From Spiribacter vilamensis (lineage in GTDB: Bacteria; Pseudomonadota; Gammaproteobacteria; Nitrococcales; Nitrococcaceae), in assembly GCF_004217415.1 (NCBI RefSeq), contig NZ_SHLI01000001.1, forward strand, positions 930,001 to 994,000: a stretch of 64,000 nucleotides of DNA. The letters are read 5' to 3'. The notes under the pieces were generated by a model. The model saw only the letters and a list, made by a program, of their open reading frames with translations, ran no database searches and had not been told where the DNA came from. Position numbers and translations under genes: made by a program. This document shows positions 16,982-27,571 of this stretch, in pieces (position 1 is the stretch's first letter; each line of letters opens with the position of its first letter).

Positions 16982-19900
16982 AACCGTTCGCTTCGCCATA
17001 GCCACCCGCCGTGGGTGTGATGACGGTAATCGCCTCGCCCGCTTCGATGCGGGTCTGGGCGCAGGCCGCCAGCACCTCGTCGCGGCCGTCGTTGCGGCGG
17101 ACGAGTGTCCGACCCGAACGCCCGGCGCTACCCCCGGCGATACCCAGCGGCGGCCGGTCGCGGTGCGAGGAGAGGATGGCGCAGTCCATGGCCTCGAGGA
17201 ATCGCAGCCGGCGATGCGTGCCGTCGCCGGCATGAAAGGCTCCGCGGCCGCCCGAGCCGGCAACCAGCGAGAAGTCCTCCAGCAACACCGGAAAGCGAAG
17301 CTCCAGCACCTCGGGATCGGTCAGGCGGGAATTGGTCATGTGCACGTGCACGCCGTCCGTGCCGTTAAACCCGCGTCCCGAATTCATCCGGCCCGCGGGT
17401 GAGCCCGAGCAGATCGTCTCGTAATACTGGTAGGTGTCGTTGCCGAAGGTCAGGTTGTTCATCGTGCCCTGCGAGTTGGCCATCGCCCCGAGCGCCCCGA
17501 ACAGCGCGCTGGTGACATGCTGCGAGGTCTCGACATTGCCCGCCACCACGGCGCGCGGGTAGGCCGGTGCGAGCATGCAGCCCTCGGGGATGTGGATTCG
17601 CAGCGGTTCGAGACAGCCCGCGTTCATCGGGATCGGCGCCTCAACCATCACGCGGAACACGTAGAGCACCGCGGCCCGGGTGACGGGCTCGGGCGCGTTG
17701 AAGTTGTTGGCGCGCGCATCGCTGGTGCCGGTGAAATCGATCAGCGCCTCGCGGGCGTCGTGATCGACGCTGATCCTGACACGGATTGTCTGGCCGGTAT
17801 CGGTCGGGTATTCGTATTCGCAATCGCTCAACCCGCCGATCAGGCGGCGGACCGACTCGGCGGCGTTCTCCTGGACATGCACCATGTATGCCTGCACCGC
17901 ATCGAGCCCGTATTCCGCGACCATGTGGCGCAACTCGGCGATACCGCGTGCATTGGCGGCTACCTGCGCCCTCAGATCGGCGATGTTCTGATCCGGGTTG
18001 CGGCAAGGGTAGGGGTGATCGGTGAGCAGCGTGCGTAGCGCGTCTTCACGAAATTGGCCACGCGCCACGACACGGACGTTATCGATCAGCACGCCCTCTT
18101 CGTCGACGCTCGTCGCCAGTGGCGTCATCGAGCCCGGCGCGGTGCCACCGACATCGGCGTGATGCCCGCGCGAGGCGACCCAGAAAAGGATCGCCTCGCC
18201 GGCCGCGTCAAAGACCGGCGTTACTACGGTGATGTCGGGCAGGTGCGTCCCGCCGTTATAGGGCGCGTTCAGCGCGAACACATCGCCGGGGTTCACATCG
18301 CCCGCATTTGACCGAATCACGGTCTCCACGGATTTTTCCATCGACCCGAGGTGCACCGGCATGTGCGGTGCATTGGCGACCAGCGCCCCCGAGGCATTGA
18401 AGACCGCGCAGGAGAAATCCAGCCGTTCCTTGATGTTCACCGATTGCGCGGTGTTCTGCAGGGCGACGCCCATCTGTTCGGCGATGTTCATGAACAGATT
18501 GTTGAACACCTCCAGCAACACCGGATCGGCCTTCTGCGCCCCGATCGCCCGATCGCGACGCATTGCCGCGTGACGGGTTAGCAGCACATGGTCGTGGGAG
18601 GTAATGGCCGCCTCCCAGCCCGGTTCCACGACAATGGTCTGATTGGGCTCGATGATCAGGGCCGGACCGCGCACCCGGTGGCCCGGCGCGAGGCGCTCAC
18701 GGTGGAACACGTCCGCCTCCCGCCAGTCACCACCGGAGAAGACCGATACACGGCGATCGCTCTCCGCCTGCACGCGACTCACGGCCCAGGGTATCTCCGG
18801 GACGGCGCCGCCATCGGCCTCGCCCGCCTCCATTTCAACCGCCTCGATCATCAGGCGCTTTTCGGGGCTCACAAACCCGAACTGCGCCTCGTGCGCGGCC
18901 TCGAAGTCGACCCGGGCGGCTGCAAGATTGTGACCGTCAAAGGCGACGGGCAGGGCCGTATCCGTGCCCTCGTATTTCAGGTGCAGAGTGGCGCGCGTTG
19001 CGATCGCGTCATCGGCAACCCCCTGGGCGCGCATCTCGTCCCGAACCTCGCGGCCGAGGCGCTCCATCGCCGTATCGATCCCGGCACGGCTGCCCTCCTC
19101 CAGCGGGATCTCGAGCGCTCGCTGGCGTGTCGTGAAGACCTGGCTGAGCCCGATCCCGTAGGCCGACAGCAGCCCGGAGAGCGGGTGGACGAGGATCGAT
19201 TGCATGCCGAGCGCGTCCGCCACTCGACAGGCGTGCTGCCCGCCCGCGCCCCCGAAGGAATTGAGCAGGTAGCGCGTCACGTCATAGCCGCGCTGCACAC
19301 TGATCTTCTTGATGGCACCGGCCATATTCTCGATCGCGATGTGGATGAACCCCTCGGCGACCGCCTCCGGCGAGCGACCCTCGCCGGTCTCGGCGGCGAT
19401 TGCCCGGAACGCCTCAACCACGGTGTCGCGGTCGAGAGGCCGGTCCTGATCGGGGCCGAAGATCGCCGGGAAGAGTTCGGGATTGAGCGTGCCGAGCATG
19501 ACATTGGCATCGGTCACGGTCAGCGGGCCGCCGCGGCGGTAACAGGCCGGGCCGGGATCGGCACCGGCGCTGTCGGGGCCGACACGAAAACGCCCCGGCT
19601 CGGCATGCAGTATCGAGCCTCCCCCGGCCGCGACCGTGTGCACGCGCATCATCGGCGCCCGCATTCGAACACCCGCCACCTCGGTGTCGAGCGCGCGTTC
19701 GTAATCGCCGGCGAAATGCGCGACATCGGTCGAGGTACCGCCCATATCGAAGCCGATGACCTCCTCGAAACCCGCCACCTCGGCACTGCGTGCCATGCCG
19801 ACCACGCCGCCCGCCGGACCCGAGAGGATCGCGTCCCTGCCCTGGAATCGCTCGGCCGCCGTCAGCCCGCCCGACGACATCATGAACTGTAGCGTCGGAC

Positions 19901-20621
19901 CGGGTTCACCGGCCGCCGTCGCACCGAGGGCATCTTTCACCCGCGCCACGTACCGGCGCAGGATGGGGGAGAGATAGGCATCGACGACCGTGGTGTCACC
20001 CCGTCCCACCAGCTTGATCAGCGGCGAGACCTCGTGACTTACCGATACCTGGCCAAACCCCCGCGCGCGAACGTGATCGGCCAGCATCGCCTCGTGCTCG
20101 GGGTTGCACCAGGCATGCATCAGGACGATCGCGACGGCATCAATCCCGTCCTCCCGCAACGCCTCGAGATCGGCATCGAGGCTCGCGGTATCGAGCGGCG
20201 TCGCTACCGTGCCATCGGCAAAGAGACGTTCCTCGACCCCGATGACGCGTTCATAGAGCATCTCGGGCAGGATGATTTCCTTGGCGAAGATATCCGGCCG
20301 CGCCTGGTAGGCGAGGCGAAGCGCATCACGGAAGCCGGACGTGGTCAGCAGCGCAGTACGATCGCCCTTGCGCTCCAGCAGACCGTTAGTCGCCACCGTC
20401 GTCCCCATGCGAACGGTGCCGATCCGGTCGGGGTCGGGCGTGGCGGCATCGGCGTCGAGCAGCTGCCGGATGCCCTCGATGGCGGCATCGTCGTAGGCCT
20501 CGGCGTTCTCCGACAGCAGCTTGAGTGGGTGCAGCACGCCATCCGGGGCACGGCCGATCACATCGGTAAAGGTACCGCCACGGTCAATCCAGAAATCCCA
20601 GCGCTCATCCGCGGCCGCCAT
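16968..20621 (-). CDS. 5-oxoprolinase / hydantoinase, fused HyuA-HyuB (OplAH)
   Basis: The 1217-aa protein joins a HyuA-type N-terminal half (ATP-binding motif [11 protein letters not shown] at about 13-23, [14 protein letters not shown] in the central domain) to a HyuB half starting near residue 690 ([39 protein letters not shown]). Full-length fused enzymes are ATP-dependent 5-oxoprolinases that open pyroglutamate to glutamate; separated forms are hydantoinases. The fusion and length (~1200-1290 aa in the family) favour 5-oxoprolinase. It is divergent from ldhA, with a strong inverted repeat between them. Confidence 0.93.
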   Translation of the reverse strand: MAAADERWDFWIDRGGTFTDVIGRAPDGVLHPLKLLSENAEAYDDAAIEGIRQLLDADAATPDPDRIGTVRMGTTVATNGLLERKGDRTALLTTSGFRDALRLAYQARPDIFAKEIILPEMLYERVIGVEERLFADGTVATPLDTASLDADLEALREDGIDAVAIVLMHAWCNPEHEAMLADHVRARGFGQVSVSHEVSPLIKLVGRGDTTVVDAYLSPILRRYVARVKDALGATAAGEPGPTLQFMMSSGGLTAAERFQGRDAILSGPAGGVVGMARSAEVAGFEEVIGFDMGGTSTDVAHFAGDYERALDTEVAGVRMRAPMMRVHTVAAGGGSILHAEPGRFRVGPDSAGADPGPACYRRGGPLTVTDANVMLGTLNPELFPAIFGPDQDRPLDRDTVVEAFRAIAAETGEGRSPEAVAEGFIHIAIENMAGAIKKISVQRGYDVTRYLLNSFGGAGGQHACRVADALGMQSILVHPLSGLLSAYGIGLSQVFTTRQRALEIPLEEGSRAGIDTAMERLGREVRDEMRAQGVADDAIATRATLHLKYEGTDTALPVAFDGHNLAAARVDFEAAHEAQFGFVSPEKRLMIEAVEMEAGEADGGAVPEIPWAVSRVQAESDRRVSVFSGGDWREADVFHRERLAPGHRVRGPALIIEPNQTIVVEPGWEAAITSHDHVLLTRHAAMRRDRAIGAQKADPVLLEVFNNLFMNIAEQMGVALQNTAQSVNIKERLDFSCAVFNASGALVANAPHMPVHLGSMEKSVETVIRSNAGDVNPGDVFALNAPYNGGTHLPDITVVTPVFDAAGEAILFWVASRGHHADVGGTAPGSMTPLATSVDEEGVLIDNVRVVARGQFREDALRTLLTDHPYPCRNPDQNIADLRAQVAANARGIAELRHMVAEYGLDAVQAYMVHVQENAAESVRRLIGGLSDCEYEYPTDTGQTIRVRISVDHDAREALIDFTGTSDARANNFNAPEPVTRAAVLYVFRVMVEAPIPMNAGCLEPLRIHIPEGCMLAPAYPRAVVAGNVETSQHVTSALFGALGAMANSQGTMNNLTFGNDTYQYYETICSGSPAGRMNSGRGFNGTDGVHVHMTNSRLTDPEVLELRFPVLLEDFSLVAGSGGRGAFHAGDGTHRRLRFLEAMDCAILSSHRDRPPLGIAGGSAGRSGRTLVRRNDGRDEVLAACAQTRIEAGEAITVITPTAGGYGEANGSTRG

Positions 20622-20664
20622 GGTCTGTCGCCCTTTGATGTTGTGCTACTTCAGCCAAACAGAA

Positions 20665-20700
20665 ACCGGTTGACCGCGACAAGGCTGGCGGTCAACCGGT
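20665..20700. repeat. Perfect 13-bp inverted repeat between oplAH and ldhA
   Basis: ACCGGTTGACCGC (20665-20677) is followed after 10 bp by its exact reverse complement GCGGTCAACCGGT (20688-20700). There is no U-tract, so it is not a classic terminator. It sits 44 bp upstream of the oplAH start and just upstream of the ldhA promoter, so it could be an operator shared by both genes or a hairpin in the oplAH leader. Confidence 0.85.
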
Positions 20701-20711
20701 CGTAACCATGC

Positions 20712-20739
20712 TTTAACCGTCCTCTACATTCTTTATACT
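20712..20739 (+). promoter_or_regulatory. Predicted sigma-70 promoter of ldhA
   Basis: The -35 element TTTAAC (20712-20717) and the -10 element TATACT (20734-20739) are separated by 16 bp, and lie about 39 bp upstream of the ldhA start. Confidence 0.6.
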
Positions 20740-20777
20740 GCACTACGAATTGCACCCAGCGGGGAACGAAATCGAAT

Positions 20778-21776
20778 ATGCGCATCTACTTTTTCAGCGC
20801 ACAGAAATACGACCGTGAATTCATGGAGCGGGGGAACGAGAACCACGGATTCGAGCTGGCATTCACGGAATCGCCACTCAACGCCGATACCGCCCGGCTG
20901 GCCAACGGCGCCGAGGTTATCTGCGCCTTCGTCAACGACACGCTCGACGCACCCTGCCTGCAGGCGCTGGCGGACGCGGGAGTCCGGATAGTCGCGATGC
21001 GCTGCGCCGGTTTCAACAATGTCGATGTCCCCGAGGCCAAGCGCCTGGGGTTGTCGGTGGTCACCGTACCGGCTTACTCCCCCGAGGCGGTTGCCGAGCA
21101 CACCCTGGCACTGATCCTGACCCTCAACCGTAATACGCATCGTGCCTACGCCCGCGTTCGCGAGGGTGATTTCAACCTCAAGGGGCTGCTCGGGTTCAAT
21201 CTCAACGGCCGCACCGTCGGGCTGGTCGGGACCGGTCGCATCGGTGTCGCCACCGCAAGGGTCCTATCGGGACTGGGCGTGCAGCTGCTGGGGTTCGACG
21301 TCTACGAGAATCCGGCCTTCGAGGCGCTGGGCGGTCGTTACGTCGAGCTCGACGACCTCTACGCCCAGTCCGACATCATCAGCCTGCACTGCCCGCTCAC
21401 CGACGCCAATCACTACATGATCAACGCCACATCGATTGCGCGCATGAAAGACGGGGTGATGCTGGTGAATACCAGCCGTGGCGGGCTGATCGACACCGAG
21501 GCGGTCATCGAGGCGCTGAAATCCCGCAAGGTCGGTCACCTGGCGCTCGATGTCTATGAACAGGAAAGCGATATCTTCTTTCGCGATCTCTCCGACGAGA
21601 TCCTGGCGGACGACATGCTCTCGCGGCTGCTCACCTTCCCGAACGTGCTCATTACCGGCCACCAGGGCTTCTTCACCGAGGAGGCCATGACGCAGATTGC
21701 CGAGGTCACACTGGCGAATGTGGCGGCCGTCGCCGGCAATGAGCCTTGCGACAATGAATTGACACGGCGACTCTGA
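20778..21776 (+). CDS. ldhA: D-lactate dehydrogenase (2-hydroxyacid dehydrogenase, LdhA type)
   Basis: The 332-aa protein fits LdhA (E. coli 329 aa). It has the NAD-binding motif VGLVGTGRIGVATA, the catalytic Arg in MLVNTSRGGLIDTEAV, LALDVYEQESDIFF, and the catalytic His in VLITGHQGFFTEEA. It interconverts pyruvate and D-lactate with NADH. The start is supported by the good promoter upstream. The GGDEF-EAL gene follows 14 bp later and may be cotranscribed. Confidence 0.95.
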   Translation: MRIYFFSAQKYDREFMERGNENHGFELAFTESPLNADTARLANGAEVICAFVNDTLDAPCLQALADAGVRIVAMRCAGFNNVDVPEAKRLGLSVVTVPAYSPEAVAEHTLALILTLNRNTHRAYARVREGDFNLKGLLGFNLNGRTVGLVGTGRIGVATARVLSGLGVQLLGFDVYENPAFEALGGRYVELDDLYAQSDIISLHCPLTDANHYMINATSIARMKDGVMLVNTSRGGLIDTEAVIEALKSRKVGHLALDVYEQESDIFFRDLSDEILADDMLSRLLTFPNVLITGHQGFFTEEAMTQIAEVTLANVAAVAGNEPCDNELTRRL

Positions 21777-21790
21777 TCCAAGGGGCGCGC

Positions 21791-24295
21791 ATGGACACCG
21801 CGACCACAAACGCCTTTTTCGAGGCGATCTACGAATCGGCCGACATCGGAATCTGCGTGACCGATGAAAATCGATGCTTCGTGCGGGTCAATGACGCCTA
21901 TTGCACCACCTACGGGTATACACGCGAGGAGCTGATCGGGCGGCCCTTCACTACCGTCCTGCCGGAGGGTCTGCGCGAGACCGCCGGGCGCATGCACGAC
22001 GAGTTCCTCGCCGGTGGCGACGAGAGCGCCGGTGAGTGGCAGGTCGTCCGCAAGGACGGGGCCGTGCGCGACATCATGGTAACCGCCGGCCGCGTCGTCA
22101 TGGCCGATGGTCGTCGCTACAAGGTCACCACCGTGACCGACATCTCCGAGCGCAAGGCCACCGACCGCGCCCTGCGACAGACCGAGGGCGAGTTACGCTC
22201 ACTCATTGAAAACATGCCCGATGGCGTTCTTTTCGAGGACAGCAACCGACGGGTGCGGCTTGCGAACCAGGCGCTTATCGATCTGCTACGGATCCCCGAG
22301 CGGCCTGATGCGATCGTGGGCAGCGACTGCCGGGATGCGGCGCAGGCGATAAAACCTCTGTTCACCGACCCCGAGGGCTTTGCCACAACCATCGAGGAAG
22401 ACGTCGCCCACTGTGTGCCGGCGCTCGCGGAAAGACTGGAGACAATGGACGGCCGCATACTGCAACGCGACTACGTACCCATCCCGCGCGGGACCGGCGA
22501 GCCCCCCGGCCATCTCTGGCGCTACCAGGACATTACCGAGCGGATCCGTGGGGCCGAGCGGCTCGAGCGCATGGCCTACTTCGATACGCTGACCGGCCTA
22601 CCCAATCGCTTCCTGCTCAATGACCGGCTGGAGCAGGCCATGATGCGACTCAATCGTTCGTCGCACCTGATCGCGGTCGCCTATATCGATCTGGACGGGT
22701 TCAAGACGATCAACGACCGGCATGGCTACACTCGCGGGGACTGGGCGCTGACCGGTATTGCAAGGCGTCTGCGCCAGAACCTGCGCGAGAGCGACATCCT
22801 CGCCCGGGTGGGGGGCGATGAATTCGTCGTCGTTCTTGATGGACTCAGGAATCGTGCGGACGGTGACAGGGTCATCAACAATCTCCACGAGACCGTGACT
22901 CGATACACCGAATCGAGGGGATATCGGCTGGCGATGACCGCCAGCATCGGCGTGACGTTCTACCCGCAGACAGAGCGCCTGGAGTCCGAGCAGCTGGTCC
23001 GCCAGGCCGATCAGGCCATGTATGTTGCCAAGCGCTCGGGAAAGAATCGCTACGTCACGTTCGACCCGGATCATGACCATGCCATTCGCGGTCAGCACGA
23101 GACGATTGATGCGGTCCGGCAGGCGCTGGCCGCCGGGCAGCTGCTACTCCACTACCAGCCCAAGGTCGACATGCGCTCGGGTCGGGTGATCGGTGCCGAG
23201 GCACTGCTCCGCTGGCAGCATCCGGTGCGAGGGCTTCTGACACCCGGCGATTTCCTGCCCGCGCTCGAGCGGACCGCGGCGGCGGTGGAGGTGGGCGACT
23301 GGGTGCTGGAAACCGTGGCCAGCCAGATCGTCGCCTGGCGCCGGCAGGGGTATGAGGTCCCGGTCAGTATCAATGTCGATGGTCACCAGATCGCTCAGCC
23401 CGACTTCGTCACCAAACTCGAGGACTGCCTGCATCGCCATCCGGAGATGGAGCCGAACGATCTCGAACTGGAAGTGCTCGAGAGCAGCGCACTCGATGAT
23501 ATCGATCGTGTCCGTGCGGTCATCGTTGCCTGCGGGGAGCTCGGGATCGGGTTCGAACTGGATGACTTCGGGACCGGCTATTCGACACTCAATTATCTCA
23601 AGCGCCTCCCGGCACCGGTGTTGAAAATCGATCAGAGCTTTGTGCGCAACATGCTCGACGATGCCAACGATCTGGCGATTCTCAACGCCGTCCAGGGTCT
23701 TGCCAGCGCCTTCTCGCGGCATATGATCGCGGAGGGTGTCGAGACGCTGGAACACGGCACGATGCTCCTGGCGCTTGGCTGCCAGTTCGCCCAGGGGTAC
23801 GGCATTGCCCGCCCCATGCCCCCCGAGGCCCTGCCGTCATGGATCGATTCCTGGGCACCGCCGGCACAATGGCAATCCAGTCAGCCCGTCGACCGCGACG
23901 ATCTCCCGGCCCTGTTCGCGATGGTCGATCACCGCCAGTGGATCCACGAACTCGAACAGGCCGTTTATCATCAGGGTCCGCCACCCACGCTTGAGCCGGA
24001 TGAGCGCCGTCTCGGCCAATGGCTGGCGGCCAGTATCATTCCGATCTCCGAGGCGGCACTGACTGTCACCAACCGTCAGCGCCGCACCGCACTGAACCGC
24101 ATCAGGTCGATTCACCAGTCGCTGTTCGCCGAAGCCGAGCTGCTTGTTACCGCCGGCACCGTACCGGATGCCGAGACCTGGCAGTCGCTCAAGACCCGTA
24201 GCGACGAGATGATTGATCTGCTATTCAACACACTCGGGCAGCAGGAACAGAGGAATGACGCCCCGCATTCCGGGCCGACTTTCCCCAACTCATAA
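21791..24295 (+). CDS. PAS-PAS-GGDEF-EAL c-di-GMP enzyme with degenerate CZB-like C-terminus
   Basis: This 834-aa protein has two PAS domains (about 8-120 and 135-250). A GGDEF domain follows with an intact active site, GGDEF at 341-345, and an I-site RESD at 332-335. The EAL domain (about 440-690) keeps E470-A-L, DDFGTGYS (591-598), K612 and EGVET. So it could both make and degrade c-di-GMP, with PAS sensing setting the balance. The C-terminus (about 708-815) resembles the zinc-binding CZB fold (DHRQWIHELEQAV, RRLGQWLA, IRSIHQSL), but the usual Cys before LGxW is Arg740, so zinc sensing may be lost. I see no membrane segment. It starts 14 bp after ldhA. Confidence 0.92.
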   Translation: MDTATTNAFFEAIYESADIGICVTDENRCFVRVNDAYCTTYGYTREELIGRPFTTVLPEGLRETAGRMHDEFLAGGDESAGEWQVVRKDGAVRDIMVTAGRVVMADGRRYKVTTVTDISERKATDRALRQTEGELRSLIENMPDGVLFEDSNRRVRLANQALIDLLRIPERPDAIVGSDCRDAAQAIKPLFTDPEGFATTIEEDVAHCVPALAERLETMDGRILQRDYVPIPRGTGEPPGHLWRYQDITERIRGAERLERMAYFDTLTGLPNRFLLNDRLEQAMMRLNRSSHLIAVAYIDLDGFKTINDRHGYTRGDWALTGIARRLRQNLRESDILARVGGDEFVVVLDGLRNRADGDRVINNLHETVTRYTESRGYRLAMTASIGVTFYPQTERLESEQLVRQADQAMYVAKRSGKNRYVTFDPDHDHAIRGQHETIDAVRQALAAGQLLLHYQPKVDMRSGRVIGAEALLRWQHPVRGLLTPGDFLPALERTAAAVEVGDWVLETVASQIVAWRRQGYEVPVSINVDGHQIAQPDFVTKLEDCLHRHPEMEPNDLELEVLESSALDDIDRVRAVIVACGELGIGFELDDFGTGYSTLNYLKRLPAPVLKIDQSFVRNMLDDANDLAILNAVQGLASAFSRHMIAEGVETLEHGTMLLALGCQFAQGYGIARPMPPEALPSWIDSWAPPAQWQSSQPVDRDDLPALFAMVDHRQWIHELEQAVYHQGPPPTLEPDERRLGQWLAASIIPISEAALTVTNRQRRTALNRIRSIHQSLFAEAELLVTAGTVPDAETWQSLKTRSDEMIDLLFNTLGQQEQRNDAPHSGPTFPNS

Positions 24296-24299
24296 AGCC

Positions 24300-25070
24300 A
24301 TGCACATACAGACACTGGGGAGCAGCGGGGGTCTCGAATCCGGCAACGGGACCACGGCCTTCCACATCGCCCCCGCCACCCTGATCGACGCCGGAACGGG
24401 CAGCCAGCGGCTCGAGCGGGCACAGCTCGACTCGCTGAGCGATGTCCTGCTCACGCATGCGCATGCCGACCACATCGCCGGCCTGCCCCTGCTGATCGAC
24501 GCACTGTTCGATACGCTGACCACGACCGGCCGTGCGCTGAATGTCCACGCGTTGCCCGAGACCATCCAGTCCCTCAGGGCCCATGTCTTCAATAACGACA
24601 TCTGGCCCGATTTCAGTCGCCTGCCCAGCGCCCGTGCCGGCGTTCTGCGCTTTCACCCCCTCACGCCGTGGCAGCCGCTCAGCCTCGCTGGCGAGGGTGA
24701 TTCAAGACTGACGGTTACCCCCTTTCCGGTGGCCCACACCGTCCCCACCTGCGGCTTTTGCATCGACGACACCGACACCCGGACCGCCATCTGCGGCGAT
24801 ACCGGGCTGAGTGACGTCAGTATCGATGCACTGAATCGGCTCGCGCCGCTGACGGATCTCTACATCGAGTGCGGGCTCAGCAACGCGCATGACCGGCTCG
24901 CCGAGCAGGCCCGCCATTTGACCCCCGACCGGTTGACCCGATTGCTCGGGGCGCTCGACGTTCAGCCGGAGCGGGTCTGGATTACCCACCTCAAGCCGCT
25001 GCAGCGCGAGGCGATTATCGAGATGCTGCGGGCGCAGCTACCACCCAGCCTGTGCTGGGCACTGGCATAA
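24300..25070 (+). CDS. MBL-fold class II cyclic-nucleotide phosphodiesterase-like protein
   Basis: The 256-aa product is a metallo-beta-lactamase-fold hydrolase with the metal motif THAHADHIAGL, followed by VFNNDIWPDFSRLP, AHTVPTCGF, CGDTG and WITHLKPL. The NNDIWPDF segment and overall order resemble class II 3',5'-cyclic-nucleotide phosphodiesterases. Start ATG 24300 begins MHIQTLGSSGG, where the fold begins. It lies 4 bp after the GGDEF-EAL gene, so two second-messenger enzymes are probably cotranscribed. cAMP as substrate is inferred; another MBL phosphoesterase activity is possible. Confidence 0.75.
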   Translation: MHIQTLGSSGGLESGNGTTAFHIAPATLIDAGTGSQRLERAQLDSLSDVLLTHAHADHIAGLPLLIDALFDTLTTTGRALNVHALPETIQSLRAHVFNNDIWPDFSRLPSARAGVLRFHPLTPWQPLSLAGEGDSRLTVTPFPVAHTVPTCGFCIDDTDTRTAICGDTGLSDVSIDALNRLAPLTDLYIECGLSNAHDRLAEQARHLTPDRLTRLLGALDVQPERVWITHLKPLQREAIIEMLRAQLPPSLCWALA

Positions 25071-25085
25071 CGCAGTACATCCGCG

Positions 25086-26558
25086 TCACTCGCCCTCGAT
25101 CTTCATGCCGAGCGTCTCGGTGAGCGGCGCGTTGACGAAGGGGACGCGCTGCAGCTCCGTTACCCCCACCGGCTGTTCGGGTGAGAACCCGACGTAGAGC
25201 CGCTCGCCGCCATCGAGGAAATCGGCAACCTCGTCACGAATCAATCGCGCATCGGAACGGTTCATGAACCCGCCCGCCACATTGAGCGCACCCTGGGCCT
25301 GCATGGACAGGACCTCCCGACCGCCCATCCGATCGGCGATCATGTCGAGCGCCCCGTCATCGGTGTACTGGAGCGAGAAGTGACGGATGCCAACGCTTCG
25401 CTGCAACGTCCCGAGCATCCGCGTCATTGCCTGGTTATCGGCGGCCTCCATGTCCTCGAGCGTCTCGAAGGGAACCCCCGTCAGCGCTGCATCGATCTCG
25501 ATCCCGCCGGCATCCCCCATCTCGAGCGCCATGAGCATTTCGAGATCACCGGCCTCGAAATCGCTTTCAGCGGACAGGCTCGAGTCCAGGCTGACGCGAT
25601 TCGAGTCGAATGCCCGGAAAATCGCGGCGTAGCCGGGACCGAGCTCGTTCAGCGGCCGGTTGTCGGGTTTCAGCAGGTGGAGGTCCTCCATGCTCACGGC
25701 CATGCGCGTGATCCGGCGACCTTCGACTTCCAGGTCGTCGACACCGGCCCGGGCCAGGCCCGCAATCACCTCGCCATTGGTATAGGTCAGCCCCTCGACC
25801 GACCAGTCAGCCGCGGCCGACATGTCGATATCGTCGGGGAGTTCGGCCGTAATGCCGGCAATCGCCGGGAGGCTGACCGCTCCCATCTCGGCTGAGTCCA
25901 GCGCGACGCTCTGCCCCTCGAAGTCGCCGCCGCCAGGGCCCTTGATGCGAAGCTCGCCGTCCGTGGCGCGAAGCGCATAGACGATTCCCGCATCAATCGA
26001 CTCGAGCGACAGCGTGCCGACCTCGAGCCGTGCGTCATCCTCGTCGATCGTCATTCCGGTGAGCTTCATCGGCCCGGTGGTGAGTCCGGTAATCCGCTCC
26101 TCGATCGCCGTCCGTTCAGCCTTGCCAGAGGCAAGCGTGACGAGGAACTCGGCATCCGCGTACGAGAGATCGTTCACCTCGAACCGATCGATGGTCACGT
26201 CCTGGTCCAGCGCGGCGGAGGCGATGGTGATATCCCGCGCCCGGAGCGACTTCACCCGCTCCTCGCCGGGCGTGAGGGTGAGGGAACCGATCGAGAGCCG
26301 GGAATCGGTCCGATCGTTGCTGATCGCGACATCGCTTAAAACGGCGCTCTGCGAGAGGGGCTGGCCGTCGATGGCGGCCGCGGAGACATCAACGCCGGCA
26401 TTCACCGCCTCGATACTCGACTGGAAGTTGCCGAACGCCGCCTCGGCACTGGACTGTGCGGCCGCGGAGAGCGCCGCATAACCGCCGATGGCGATCACGA
26501 CAACCAGTGCGCCACCGATCCCTGCCCGAGTCATGTTCCTGTTACTACTACTGTTCAC
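25086..26558 (-). CDS. DUF945 family protein (YdgA-like), membrane-anchored periplasmic
   Basis: The 490-aa product has an N-terminal anchor (GIGGALVVVIAIGGYAALSA) and a long repetitive beta-rich periplasmic part with many short Gly/Asp-containing strands, ending in PFVNAPLTETLGMKIEGE. This is the layout of DUF945/YdgA proteins of gammaproteobacteria, whose role is unknown. The GTG at 26558 is chosen because GGAGG lies 5 nt upstream; it gives a short N-terminus before the anchor. It is convergent with the phosphodiesterase gene and divergent from the methyltransferase gene. Confidence 0.75.
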   Translation of the reverse strand: MNSSSNRNMTRAGIGGALVVVIAIGGYAALSAAAQSSAEAAFGNFQSSIEAVNAGVDVSAAAIDGQPLSQSAVLSDVAISNDRTDSRLSIGSLTLTPGEERVKSLRARDITIASAALDQDVTIDRFEVNDLSYADAEFLVTLASGKAERTAIEERITGLTTGPMKLTGMTIDEDDARLEVGTLSLESIDAGIVYALRATDGELRIKGPGGGDFEGQSVALDSAEMGAVSLPAIAGITAELPDDIDMSAAADWSVEGLTYTNGEVIAGLARAGVDDLEVEGRRITRMAVSMEDLHLLKPDNRPLNELGPGYAAIFRAFDSNRVSLDSSLSAESDFEAGDLEMLMALEMGDAGGIEIDAALTGVPFETLEDMEAADNQAMTRMLGTLQRSVGIRHFSLQYTDDGALDMIADRMGGREVLSMQAQGALNVAGGFMNRSDARLIRDEVADFLDGGERLYVGFSPEQPVGVTELQRVPFVNAPLTETLGMKIEGE

Positions 26559-26671
26559 TATCACCTCCCGTTTGCCGGCAATTATAGGCCACCGGCACCG
26601 GTATTGCTCTCCCACTTCCGCACCCACACACTACCGTCGAAATTAAAACTTCCGGATAGGGAAACAGGCCG

Positions 26672-27571
26672 TTGAAGAACACCACAATCACCCTCCTCGA
26701 TGGCGGCATGGGCCAGGAACTCCGCCGGCGCAGCCAGAAGCCCGCCTCGCCGCTCTGGTCGACGCAGGTCATGCTCGATGAGCCCGAGCTCGTGACCGCG
26801 GCGCATCGCGATTTCATTGACGCGGGGGCCGAGGTCATTACCGCCAACACCTACGCCGCCACGCCGCCGCGCCTGGAGCGCGACGGGCAGCCCGACTGGT
26901 TCGAATCACTCCATGCCGCGGCACTGGACGCGGCCCACCGGGCCCGGGACGAAGCCGGCCGGTCGGCGCGCGTCGCCGGCTGCCTGCCGCCGCTGGTCGC
27001 GAGCTATCACGCGGATGTCGCGCCGGATGATGCGACATGCCTCGATGACTACCGGCGGATCGTATCCGTGCAGGCGAGCGGGATTGATCTTTTCATCGTC
27101 GAGACCATGTCGCTGACCCGCGAGGCCGTCGCGGCCACCCGGGCGGCGAGGGAGAGTGGCCTGCCGGTCTGGGTGGCCTTCACGGTGGATGACGAGAATG
27201 GCCATCAACTGCGCTCCGGCGAACCCCTGATCGATGCCGCCCGGGCCGTGATCGACGCGGGCGCCGAGGCGGTAATGGCCAACTGCTCTTTCCCCGAGGC
27301 CGTGACGAAGGCCATGTCGGATCTAAGCGGTCTCGGCGTGCCGTTTGGCGGTTATGCCAACGGGTTTACCGCGGCCGCCAACCTCCAGCCCGGGGGCACC
27401 GTGGACGCCCTGACCGCACGCGAGGAGCTCACCCCCACGGCCTACGCGGTCCATGTCCGGGACTGGATCAACGCCGGCGCGACGCTCGTCGGCGGCTGCT
27501 GCGAGATCGGCCCGGCGCATATCGCCGCACTGCGGGAGATGCTGGACACCGAAGTCGGTTCGCCCTCCTAG
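26672..27571 (+). CDS. Homocysteine S-methyltransferase family protein (MmuM-like)
   Basis: The 299-aa barrel protein begins with LLDGGMGQELRRR and has the three zinc-binding cysteines: one in MANCSFPEAV and a pair in GATLVGGCCEIGPAHI. It transfers a methyl group from S-methylmethionine, SAM or a related donor to homocysteine, giving methionine. The first start is TTG (26672), about 9 nt after AGGGA. Its end overlaps the convergent DUF3320 gene by 4 bp. The exact methyl donor cannot be read from sequence. Confidence 0.92.
   Translation: MKNTTITLLDGGMGQELRRRSQKPASPLWSTQVMLDEPELVTAAHRDFIDAGAEVITANTYAATPPRLERDGQPDWFESLHAAALDAAHRARDEAGRSARVAGCLPPLVASYHADVAPDDATCLDDYRRIVSVQASGIDLFIVETMSLTREAVAATRAARESGLPVWVAFTVDDENGHQLRSGEPLIDAARAVIDAGAEAVMANCSFPEAVTKAMSDLSGLGVPFGGYANGFTAAANLQPGGTVDALTAREELTPTAYAVHVRDWINAGATLVGGCCEIGPAHIAALREMLDTEVGSPS

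Noticed and set aside
18588-19892. 434-codon plus-strand frame opposite the 5-oxoprolinase
   Set aside because: High-GC antisense frame rich in His, Arg and Gly; the opposite strand has a complete recognised enzyme.
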